Assembly (NCBI RefSeq): GCF_963678635.1
Contig: NC_087067.1
Span: forward strand, 30,604,401-30,668,400
Source of the DNA: Symsagittifera roscoffensis
Taxonomy: Eukaryota; Xenacoelomorpha; Acoela; Convolutidae
Length of the DNA: 64,000 nt
Direction: 5' to 3'
Part shown: positions 26,447-36,300 of the stretch, in pieces
Layout: the number at the start of each line of letters is the position of its first letter
How positions within the stretch are numbered: position 1 is the stretch's first letter
The notes under the pieces: model-generated
The model's database searches: none
Seen by the model: the letters and a program-made list of their open reading frames with translations, nothing else
What the model was told of the DNA's origin: nothing
Made by a program: the position numbers and the translations under genes

Positions 26447-27190
26447 CTGAGCTTCCTTTTCATTCTAAGTTCGTGTTTGAGACCTTTATTCTAGTGCACT
26501 CCTTGCAACGGAAGGTTCCGCTGTGCAATCCGGGGAATGGCACACTACAACCCAAGAAGTTTTTAGCAAAAGCTATAATCGTATTTACAGTTGCGCGACT
26601 TCCCTTTCGACTTGAAAAATAGCTCCCAAGACGATAGCAGAAGCCCAAGTATCGGAACGGACAAATCAAAGTTCTCAGGAACAGGTCGGACAACGTTCAC
26701 GACCCCAGAAGTCGATCGATCTTAAATTGTTCTCGTCCAAATCCGGAGGAGTAATTGCACCCCAATTGGTAGCTACTCGTCTAGCTACAACCTCAATCGT
26801 GACTCCAGGGACAAGAGCGATGGGTCCCAAAAGACCGGTGGAGACTTGGATAAATTACAGTCACCAGAACTCAAATCAACCGACACCTACAATTCCAGTC
26901 ATACCTCAACCTCAGTCACGAGACTGACTGCAGTTGAATTCCAGGGTCTGATACCAGTTTCATCGGAAGGAGACCTGTCACCTAGCCCGCCAGTACGACC
27001 TCTGCAGTGTAAGATGAAGCTATCCAAACAAAAGAAACCTCAATCGAAAACTCCTTCTATGGAAACAGACGACACCGATTCAGCCTTCAACTCTTCGAGG
27101 AAAACACAAGGACATACACAGGGGGAATCTATCGGATATCTGTTGAAAGATAACAATTTGTCAAGCCTTCAATTATTTTCTAACTGATTT
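26447..27190 (+). pseudogene. Repeat-family ORF, copy 1 (second copy at 50154-50890)
   Basis: The last 113 codons are open (26846-27187) and end exactly as in copy 2 (DNNLSSLQLFSN, stop). Upstream the same protein is readable in other frames: a one-base difference in a G run near 26537 (four G here, five in copy 2) shifts the frame. The product is Ser/Thr/Pro- and Lys-rich and polar, with no recognised domain. Two independent copies with a conserved end suggest it was once coding in a repeated element. The region is followed by a conserved non-coding tail. Confidence 0.55.
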
Positions 27191-29580
27191 ATATCATCAA
27201 TTTACAGTTGAGAATCTTGTTCTACTTGGCTAGCTTGTAGTTAGTTAGGTTGACAATTGAAAAAATTTTCAATGGGGGAACTATTATAAATTTTGACAAC
27301 ATTTTAAGAAACACTATGATCGTTTACAATGTGCAAAAAGACAAAATTTAAGCAATTTTTTTGCTGAAACTATTATTTTACAGAAAACAGAAAACTTTAG
27401 CAGTGTTGTAGGTTATGAATTTCACAGTTATTTCATTTATCTGTTTTATGAAAAATAGAACCAAGAACTTAATGAATCAAGAAAATGATGAGTTTTGGCA
27501 GTTTGTGAAAGCAAGTTTAGAGATGAGTTGTTATGCAAAAAATTGACCAATGAGCAGATTTGTTTAAAACTATCGATAGAGTTTGCTGAAATTTTGTAAC
27601 TGAAATTTCCCAAAATTTTCCAATCGACGTGGCCAAAAATTTGCAGCTTTTTATCCGACTTCGTATAAGCTTAGTTTTTCCAGACAAAAAAAACACGCTC
27701 ATTTTGTCCGACCAAGCTCAGATACATTTTTTACAATATTTGAGTAGATTCCTTTATGAAGTAGCAGTTCTAGCCATATTGAGCCAGCTACTAAATCGGT
27801 GAAATTTTCGATAGCTTCCGTAGTTTTGCAAAAACAAAAAGATATCTGACACAAAATATATAAGTGCTGAAACTGGTAACTCGCGTGAATAGCATGAATT
27901 GTTTCTCAAAACAAAAGTTTGTCATAACCCAGCTTCCGATGAGACATTTTTTTAATAATCATTCTTATCATAAGTCCCTTTGCAGGGTAAACTCATATTT
28001 TGCCAGCTGCTCAAACATGGAAGAAGTCTTTTGTTTAATATAATAATTTCGCAACCCGTTAAAGTTGATTAGGACAATGTAATTAAGCTTCGTTTGTTTT
28101 ATTTTATTGAAAATAATTTGATAGCTTCAGCAGCTTTGCAAAAACATTATAACATTAGGATATCTGACTCAATATATCTAAGCGTTGAAACAGGTAAATA
28201 GTTGAAGTGGCGTTAAAGGAATGTGAAACCAGATCCAAACTACATATTATTATTGGTTATAATTTAGAAATTTTATCCCTATAAAATTTTGAAGACTAAC
28301 CAATCACACTCCATCAAACTAACAACCCACTTATTTGTAAGTGCTGAAATTACTTGTAATTTCAGCACCAGAGAGATTTGAATTTAACTTAGAAATTAGT
28401 TACCTCTCCAAGAGAACTTCAGCAGCCGCAATAAGCCAGTATACTCTAGATCTATTGAGCCTAGCAGAGACTAGTTAAACACCCTGAGACTAGTAGATAT
28501 AAGAGTAAGATTAGGACCGGTATTAGACTAAGAAGTTGCACAATTCTATCCGGCTGAAAATAAGATAGCGTGACGAGCAGACGGTGTACCCTATCTGAAA
28601 TTACTTTATGAGTTAGACCTCCATCCCAACTCAAATGAGTTGTTTCTCAAAACAAGAAATTCTCGTAATCAACCTAGTGATGTGATCATTTGTTTTCTGA
28701 AATTTACCTCCTATCATGAAGCGCTTTGCAATGTAAACCTATATAAGGCAAGGAACTCAAAGAAATAAAAAGATTTTTTGTTTCAATTTGGTGTGTTCGC
28801 AAACCGTTTGGTTTAAGTTATCATGGACAGTTTAATCAAACGACGAGTTTTTGATACTAATGAAATTGTTTTGATATCTACAGTAGCTTTGCAGAAACAG
28901 AAACTTATCGTACACTACCTATTTATGCATTGTAACTGGCAAGTCTTTCAGATGGCAAGTCTTTCATTAATCTAAGTCAAGCAGCTCAAGCAATAAGAGT
29001 TTTTTGCAAGTTAATTTGATAGCTTGGATCGGTCGGTTTTTAGGAAAAGCAAAGTTATCTGAAAGCAAGCTACGCAAGTGATGAAATTGCAGAAAGTTTT
29101 TAGAATGTTTTGATAGCTTGAATAGGTTTGCAAATTGTTCCATTTGACTTACGCCCGCTTTTCAAGCGATGAAAAAATTCAAGTAGATTTGACATCTTTA
29201 ATAGGTTCGCAAACAACGTAGGTTATCTTAGTCAAGCTGCTGAATCTATTCAACCCTGATCACTCAAATTAATAGCCATTTATTATCATTCGAATGCACT
29301 CGATCTTGTTGATTTGTTATTTTGATGACATGAACAAAATTTCTGGCGAATAGTCTTAATTCTAAAAGTACCCGATCAATAGAACACTTGATTTTTTTTT
29401 CGGATAATTTAGATTTGGATGAAGATTTGCTGAAGTTAATCAACAATTAAAGGACGTTTTAATATTTTTATGAAAGCTTAAATCGTTTCGCAAAACGTTA
29501 AAGTTATTATCGAGCAATGAAACTTCAAAAAATTACAGATAGAAGTCAAAAGAACAAAAACTCTGTAAACCCCGGATGGG
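27191..29580. repeat. Degenerate array of a GATAGCTTC...TTTGCAAAAAC repeat, interrupted by an LTR
   Basis: The block TTTGATAGCTTC..(C/T)AG..TTTGCAAAAAC recurs at about 27808, 28117, 28869, 29014 and 29108, each followed by (T)ATCTGA and CTGAAAC-type stretches. TTGTTTCTCAAAACAA recurs at 27899 and 28640. When the 410-bp LTR at 28224-28633 is removed the units line up at roughly 200-350 bases. There is no coding potential. Confidence 0.6.
28224..28633 (+). repeat. Solo LTR (410 bp, TG...CA), same family as the LTR at 29581
   Basis: It starts TGAAACCAGATCC and ends ATCCCAACTCA. Both sides carry AATG (28220-28223 and 28634-28637), a 4-bp target duplication, and the flanks join to reform the surrounding repeat unit. 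No internal retroelement sequence adjoins it, so it reads as a solo LTR. It holds the uninterrupted sequence ACGGTGTACCCTATCTG (28581-28597), the empty version of the Maverick target. Confidence 0.8.
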
Positions 29581-29913
29581 TGGAACCAGATCCAAACTAT
29601 ATATTATAATTGGTTATAATTTAGATGTTTTATCCCTATAAAATTTTGAAGACTAACCAATCACACTCCATCAAACTAACAACCCACTTATTTGTAAGTG
29701 CTGAAATTACTTTTAATTTCAGCACCAGAGCATTTTGAATTTAACTTACAACTTAGTTGCTTTCTCCAAGAGACCAACTCGTAACAAAACCAGTATAGTC
29801 TAGATCTATTGAGACTAAGAGATATAAGAGTAGGATTAAGATCGGTATTAGACTAAGAAGTTGCACGAATATATCCGCCCGAAAATACGAAAGCACGACG
29901 AGCAGATGGTGTA
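29581..29913 (+). repeat. 5' LTR, left part (ends at Maverick target)
   Basis: It starts TGGAACCAGATCC and aligns along its whole length with the solo LTR at 28224. The left flank (CCCGGATGGG) is unrelated to that of the solo LTR, so this is a separate insertion. Confidence 0.88.
29908..29913. other. Maverick target-site duplication, left (GGTGTA)
   Basis: The perfect 6-bp match at 45853-45858 immediately abuts the opposite terminus. Six bp is the usual Maverick/Polinton duplication length. Confidence 0.95.
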
Positions 29914-30126
29914 AGTAGTATGCATATAGTGCGTTAGGATCGGGGGGGGGGGGGGTTGTCATACATGGATGACCATTAGGTATAAATCATAATGGTCACC
30001 ATGTATTAAATGATCAGCAATGGTCACCATGTAATAATCCTAATTGTCACCATGTATAATTTTATACCTAATAGTCCTCATGTAAAACTTCGGTATTTTA
30101 TTGAGTATTCCCACTGAACGTTGTGG
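29914..30126 (+). repeat. Maverick left TIR (213 bp)
   Basis: Inverse of 45592-45852 until GAACGTTGTGG, after which the arms diverge. It contains a run of about 14 G (29941-29954) and iterated CATGGTGACCATTA-type motifs that form hairpins. It is shorter than the right arm by one internal ~48-bp unit. Confidence 0.95.
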
Positions 30127-30466
30127 TTACATGTTTGGTGCGGGAAAGGATTTGCCAAATCTTCGTTCTGAAACCAGCTGGAGTGTTTAACTGCGCTATA
30201 GACTGTTTGCTCAATTCTTCTTAAAACTTTGATTCAAACTCAAATTACATACAAATACATACAAAAGTATGCTAAAGACACTATCGCTTAAATGAAATTG
30301 TTTATATCCCAGATTAATTGAGTTCCAAAGCTGAACAAAATCTCGCACTTAAATACACACTAAACACGGAATAGCGGTAGGTCAAATTTTATGTACAGAC
30401 AATTCTCATATTAAATAACTGAATTACATTTACTATACAAAAGTTAATGTGGTGTTTTTTTGTGTT

Positions 30467-33400
30467 TTAATCTATTCGTCGATTTTTTGACCGTGGTTCT
30501 TCTACTTCAACTGCTTCATAATCGAAAAACGAAACGTTGAAGAATGACGACTCGTCCTCATCGGAAGTATTGGCCTCCAGATCCGCGATATCCCCGCTAT
30601 CAATATCACTGTCGTTGGTTTCTGCTACCCGAATCAGACCGGGGTCTGGAGTTTGCCAACTGCTATTGACCTGGTCCATCAGTTGTCGAAGCGAGCGATG
30701 TGGTTGTGTGTTCTCAACAGCAAAACTATCCTCAGAGTATTCATCATCAATTTCCGGATGGTCCCAATCAACGTTTTGAGTGTTAGCGAATTCTTCAGAC
30801 ACCCCATCTAGGAAATCGTCACAATCCCACGACACTGGTTGTTGACGATCTTCAAAAAATGGCATCCATTTTTCCAAATCGTCATCGTCAGTTGGGTCAG
30901 AATTAACAGCGGCTGTGTTGTCATCACTATCATCAATGCCAATCACAGTTTGACCCACGATGTTTTTGTGACCGTAGGGAAGAGTCTGCTGACCATCATC
31001 GAGGATGTAGCGTTTGTCATCAAAAGCTGATAACGATGTTTTCGTCGAAGTCACTGTTTGCAGATTGTGTGACTCGGATGCGATTCGACTGTTTTCAGTT
31101 TTGAATAACGAGCCAGAGGTCAAGGTGTCTCGATATCGCTGATGACTCAACATCTTCTGAGCAGCTTTGGATACACCTTTCGCCGATAATTTTTTGCAGT
31201 CTAAAGTTTTATTTATATGATTACTAATCAATTTTTTGATGATCACTAATGTGTGGTGGTAAAAAAACCAAATACGATGTTTTTTTAAGAGCTACATCAT
31301 GTTAACTTGAAGGCCAGGTGCAACAAAAAAAAATACATGAAGGCCAGGTGTGACCTCAAAAATTAGTCATCATTAAAAAAAAAAACAACAATCAACCAAC
31401 ACAAAAAAAAAATCCCCGACAAAAAAATTTTAAAAAAAAAATTTTTTGCCGACAAAAAAATTAAAAAAAAAAAAATTTTTCGCCCACAAAAAAAAACCGC
31501 CCACAAAAAAAAATTCAAAAAAAATTATACTTTTTCGCCTAAAAAGTTTTTTCCAAATTTCTTTTTTTTTGATAAAATTACATTTTTTCGCCCACAAATA
31601 AAAATTGCCTTCCGAAAAAAAAATCACAAAAAATCAAAATTTTTTGAAATTCGTGCTCACAAATAAGGCAAATAGAAATTAATTACCTCTGGACAAAATG
31701 GAATAAAGCTTGGGTTTGAGGGATATAAACTCGGTTATAATGTCTCCTGGAAACTCATCCTTGAATTTTAAAACAACCATTTTGTTTTTCGGGTCGTAGA
31801 GAGGGTGGTTCTCCGGGTAATTTGACAAGTCAAGTTCATTCAAAATATTCCTTTTTTCGGAAATTTCTCGGTATAAATCTTCACTTTTGACTTGGTACAG
31901 GAGACTATCTGTATCAGAATACAATAGTTGACATTCAAAATTTGGTTTCATTATATCGTAATGAAATTTTTACATGTGAAACTTTGCTAACTCAAGAACA
32001 CTAGCTCCCACAATTGTTGGGACATCCCAATAGATTTTTGTTGGATTCGAAGTGAACGCTGCCAAGTTTTCTCCAAAAATTTTGTAGAACTTAAATTCGA
32101 ATGCACTAATTTCTCGCAAAGCGGCATGATAATCTCTAACTATCCGAACAAGCATCCGTTTGCGCTTAGACTCGCATGTTTTCCCATAAGCACAATTGTT
32201 CAGTAGTTTGTACAAATCCTCCTCAAATTTATTTCTAGCTTGTTGTCGTTTAGTCGTGTTCAATGTGATGTATGGTTCTAACCATGCTTCTTGTTCAAAC
32301 TTCAGCACACGGTGCACTTTTTTAACTTTAAGTCCCAACCTAACAAACAATTGCAATAGTTTGCAATGAATTGTATAATTTGACTTGTCATGCAGCGTCT
32401 GCAGTAACTTTTTGGTCTTTCCAATTGAACGTCTTGCAATGTCTTGATTTTTCATCTGCTCGAGTAAATTTGTTTGGTAGGGACTCAACCAATCCTGGGG
32501 TACACTTTCTTTAGTAGGAGCTAAAGGGTAATCTTGATGATCCTCATGCAGTTCTTCTGGATACTCGAGATCAACTTCCAATATAAATCCAATCAAAGAG
32601 TCTTCAGTCATGTTGAGGATTTGGTTCACAATCACCTCGTCTTCTATATGCTCTATTAGCTCAAAGTTACGCACCGGTAATTTCTCCGTTTGCATGACGC
32701 CGCCATAGAGGTTATTTGCATCGATCATAAACCCGTAGGTGCTAGGTTGATCTGGGTTGAAGTCGGGGCATTCTTTGTTGTTGGCTTTGAAAAAGCGACT
32801 ATGGAACACGGATGCAGTACCACCTCGCATCATATTCTCGACCAATTCGAGATGCCTGCGGTCTGATAAAAGCTGAACATTCGAGTCTTTGCAGATACGT
32901 TTGAAGGCGTCTCCAGCTAAGTTTGAAGCACTAAAATGGTGCGCGCAGTCCAGACCATAAGTTTGGTGACTAATTTGTCGAAATTCTTCAAAGACGCAAG
33001 CAAGAAGGAGTGTATCACACTTGAGATACAAGTTGTGATAATCCTCCAAGTTTTGACATTTGAACACTCTAAAAACTTTCTTTGCATGTTCCAGATCCGC
33101 TTGTGAAACTGCAACTTTTCCTCCATTCAAAACATCGGACCAATTTTGCAAAGGAGGCAATTCTTTTTCTGCAAAATTCTCTTCCGGTCATGTACGAATA
33201 AGGGTAGAAACCTTTTTGTCGTATCAGACACCGTTGCTCCTCCGTCTCGTTTGCAAAATACTTGTTCAAAATTGACATTTTTTCCGCTGGTAGATTATCA
33301 ACCAATTTTTGCAGGGAAGAATTCAAAAACTTGCATGAGTCAATAAATCTGAGGTATTCAAAAACTTTTTGCTCAGATCCGTTTTTCCTTTTTATAGTTT

Positions 33401-34226
33401 TAATTAGGACTCCAATGCTTAAAGATATATATTTTTCGTCGGTGCTAGGTATAACACTCATTGTACTTGTTGGCTCGCATTCATGCAATGCGAGACAAAT
33501 TTGGTGAAGGTCATAGTTCTGGATGTTATGTCCAATGACTGGGGTGAAATTTACAGTTCGTCTTGCGAGGTTGCATTTTTCATGTGCCCATCCCAAAAAT
33601 TTTCCAGAAAAATGGCAATGGAAAAGACATTTTTCGTGCTCATTGGTAAAATGTATACAGCAAATCCAACATGTTGATTTGTTTTCTTTGTTCAACGATT
33701 CTTGGCTTTCTAGAAATTGAGGAAACCGTCGCTTTTGATCATATATCTCTCTCGCTAATTGATGCAACTGATTGAGAAACTTTTTCATGCATTGATCAGA
33801 GCTGTCATAGTCAAAGAAGTAGGGCTGTGAATTTCCGTGTTCAATTACAGCCAATGAATACCCACAAGCTTCGTGTTTTTGTACAACTCGGGTAGATGAT
33901 CGCGATGGGTTATCAGGACAAGAATCTACAGGTTTCAGAAATGATTCAAAATCAAAATAAATCACAAGTGGTACAAACCACAAGGCCTGGAGGTTTTTGA
34001 ACTCGTATCTGTTGGTACCTTTTTCTGCTGAAGGCATGACTACTAGAGCAGGTTCATGATCCTTACAACACTGGATGTGTTGCTCGTGAGTTTCATCACT
34101 CCAACTAATTTGAAAGCAGTTTCTACATAAACGTGCAATTGTGCGATACTTACACCCTTTGATTTCGCAGATGAACTTTAACAAATCGATTATAAGTACA
34201 TGGTGATGCTTTGCAGGCTCATACAA
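30467..34226 (-). CDS. polB: Maverick protein-primed DNA polymerase B (broken; probable intron 31201-31686; acidic C-terminal tail)
   Basis: This family copies linear viral and transposon DNA from a terminal protein primer. From 34226 leftward: a Cys/His cluster (CRNCF...HEQHIQCC, residues about 33-54); 3'-5' exonuclease motifs YFDFES (about 90), GHNIQNYDL and FIDSCKFL; then the polymerase with motif A GFMIDANNLYGG (about 32740), motif B KLLNNCAYGK (about 32200) and motif C YSDTDS (about 31915). The C-terminal KGVSK...LSAFDDKRYILDDG block, normal for Maverick PolB, lies at about 31190-30960. The frame shifts near 33165-33190 and a single in-frame TAA sits at 31972-31970. Between motif C and the C-terminal block lie 486 AT-rich bases bounded by GTAATT and CTTTAG, in phase 1 on both sides. 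About 160 acidic residues follow the normal end, to the stop at 30467. The N-terminus may extend beyond 34226. Confidence 0.9.
31201..31686 (-). other. Probable intron in the Maverick polymerase gene
   Basis: On the minus strand the donor is AGAG/GTAATT (31687/31686) and the acceptor CTTTAG/ACTGC (31201/31200). Joining leaves the reading frame intact (phase 1) and brings the C-terminal block next to the palm domain as in other family members. The interior is extremely A/T-rich with repeated homopolymer runs, no coding. The alternative is an insertion of simple sequence that has broken the gene. Confidence 0.6.
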
Positions 34227-34795
34227 GAGTCATACATAACTAAAAAACATTAAAAAAATAAGTATTTTTATCAAAAAGTTGGTTTTAAACATCTTTTATA
34301 CTATTTTTCATTATGTTTAATTTGTATGATAACTATTTGAATAAACATATGACAACATAAGTTTTCATCCAAAATTATTTTTTTCCAGTTTTTTTTTGAC
34401 GTTAATTATCTTTTTTCAAAAACGAAATTGATTTTTTTAATCTTGTTTTCTAAAAATTAGCATATATATGGATGCTTTTCAGTTTTTTCTCAAGATCACT
34501 ATTGTAAATAAGAACTTCAATGTTAATATGTTAAATCCTAATTGTGGAAAAAATGAAAATTTTACGGATTTTTTTTTTGTTTTTAATTGAAAAAAAATAG
34601 TCAATTTATTAAAAATAAATGATTTTTTAAACTTCAATTTTTAAAGGCTTTTGAAATAAATTTTTAATCAGAACCCAATCGTGTGATAATTAATGAACAA
34701 ATACAAGATACAAACTCAAACTCAATTTTAAAGTTAAATTATTATACACAATAAATACAAACAAAAATCAATAAAACTCAACCTCAGTTTCAAAG
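34227..34795. other. AT-rich spacer in the Maverick
   Basis: Very T/A-rich, no ORF of note. It may hold the 5' region of the polymerase gene and the 3' end of the neighbouring minus-strand gene. Confidence 0.5.
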
Positions 34796-35461
34796 TTATG
34801 TAAGGTCCAAATACTCCTGCGCTTTCTCTAGTGTTGTTAGTTTCCTTTTTTTCTTTGGCGCTAGACAGAGAGAAGGGTTTAAGTTTTCCATGTGGTTGCT
34901 CACAGTAGCCTCAGGGGTACGCTTTGGAGTTGCGCAACCCGGTTCGTCAAGCCATGGTGATACTACAGGGGAAGGATCAGCTTTCGGGGTAACTACTGAT
35001 GGTGATTCAATCTGTTCCATTCCCCATAAACTATCAAAAAATTCAATTTCTTCAAAGTATTCTAACTGGTTTTCACACATCGGAGTAACATCACAATCGT
35101 ATTTATACAAAACTTTTTTTACTGGTTTTGATAAAGTTGAAATATCAACCTGAAGAGCAAGAGGCTCGTCAGGATCCGTATATTTACCAGAATTTGTAAG
35201 GTAACTCAAATACTTTATATTCAGTTCTTCGTCTTTCTTTGAAATTTTTAAGGAAAGTTTACTGAATAAATGTAAAAAATTTTTGGGAATCATAACGTGA
35301 TGAGTACAAGTCCACTCATCAGAATTGAAACTTTTTTCTTCGTTAATTATTGCTACAAAATTACTGTGAACGGTTTCATAAAAAATGGTTCTTTCGTGAT
35401 TGGAATATCCGGCAATAATATAACAAGGCATTTTTGAAGAAAAGTTGGAAGAAAATGACAA
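34796..35461 (-). CDS. Maverick hypothetical protein, 221 aa, probable nuclear protein
   Basis: Intact ORF from ATG at 35461. Residues 1-135 look like a compact domain with alternating hydrophobic positions and several Cys (MPCYIIAGYSNHERTIFY, VDISTLSKPVKKVLYKY). Residues 150-200 are Ser/Thr/Pro/Asp-rich, with repeated TP and SP pairs as possible kinase sites. A basic APKKKRKL near residues 202-209 is a classical nuclear localisation signal. It lies upstream of the polymerase in the same direction, so it may belong with replication or regulation. No family was recognised. It is a plausible early protein, by position only. Confidence 0.75.
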   Translation of the reverse strand: MSFSSNFSSKMPCYIIAGYSNHERTIFYETVHSNFVAIINEEKSFNSDEWTCTHHVMIPKNFLHLFSKLSLKISKKDEELNIKYLSYLTNSGKYTDPDEPLALQVDISTLSKPVKKVLYKYDCDVTPMCENQLEYFEEIEFFDSLWGMEQIESPSVVTPKADPSPVVSPWLDEPGCATPKRTPEATVSNHMENLNPSLCLAPKKKRKLTTLEKAQEYLDLT

Positions 35462-35914
35462 ACGTAACGCGGAGAGAAATGAAACTGAAATGAATTGTGA
35501 AAACGCCTCAAGAGATTAAAATAGGGATTGGTTCTTCTAAAATTAGAAATTTCAAGACCTCCTATGTAGTTTTTTTAATCAGTTTAATAAGGGAGGGCGT
35601 GTAAAATATTTATGTTACCTTGCGTGGTATTCTATGTTTATCTAAATTGCATTCAAACAAATAGCTTGTATCAAAAATAACGTTTAAACATTGTGACCTT
35701 TAACACCCATTAAAATTCTTATCAGTTGTACATGCACAAAATACTTATCCATTTGAACTAAATTGCAATCCAATATCTTTGCGATATAAAGTACATGTGT
35801 ATATAAATTAAAATAGATACAACGCTTTCTTTTGCAGACATACAATCAATCGGAACCATTCATTTCTTTCTATTCAGTTTTGAATCAAGTTACTTTGAAA
35901 ATTTACTCGTTACA
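35462..35914. promoter_or_regulatory. Divergent promoter region of the Maverick
   Basis: It separates the minus-strand block (221-aa ORF, polymerase) from the plus-strand block. TATAAA is at 35785-35790 and 35802-35807, about 105-130 bases before the first plus ATG at 35915. On the minus strand TATTTTAA lies about 55 bases before ATG 35461. A CAG/TTTTGAATC-like acceptor at about 35878 hints at a 5' UTR intron. Assigned from position and simple motifs only. Confidence 0.45.
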
Positions 35915-36286
35915 ATGAATAAAACCAAAACAAGCACCACAGCAAATGCAGATAAAGATTTTGGCGATTGCTAATTCGATATTTCGGAAAACAGTAAAAG
36001 ACTAGTGCGTGCTACATTGAAAACATATGACCAAACTGGAACTTATGTATTCCTGAAAGTTTTCAAAAAAGCAACTGAAGGCGCTGAATTTGAATGTGTA
36101 CAAAGACTTTCCTTAAGCAGCGAAGAATTTTCAAAATTACTAAATTCGGGAAAGTCAATCCGAGCGCAAACAAGTGAAATTTCTGATACTGTTGAAAACA
36201 AAGACAAACCACAATCTAACTGTAAACGAGCCAGGAAATCTCAACTTTCCTCGAACACAAACGATTTCAAGCACGACTCGAATTAA
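35915..36286 (+). pseudogene. Small basic protein, possibly PC4-like ssDNA-binding, with one premature stop
   Basis: The frame opens at ATG 35915 and is interrupted by a single in-frame TAA at 35972-35974 (codon 20); the rest is open to 36286 (about 123 codons in all). After the stop, FDISENSKRLVRATL...YVFLKVFKKA...LSLSSEEFSKLL resembles the spacing of PC4/p15 transcription-coactivator domains, which bind single-stranded DNA. The C-terminus is basic. It is the first gene of the rightward block and is followed after 14 bases by the next ORF. The PC4 assignment is a guess from pattern. The break could also be an assembly error. Confidence 0.5.
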
Positions 36287-36300
36287 TTTTCCTTTACAAA

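Noticed and set aside
28224-28633. This LTR as the 3' LTR of an element to its left, with AAAGGAATG as polypurine tract
   Set aside because: The sequence on both sides is the same array repeat and AATG is duplicated, which fits a solo LTR better.
31430-31627. 65-codon Phe/Lys-rich minus-strand ORF
   Set aside because: It is translation of homopolymer A/T runs inside the probable polymerase intron.
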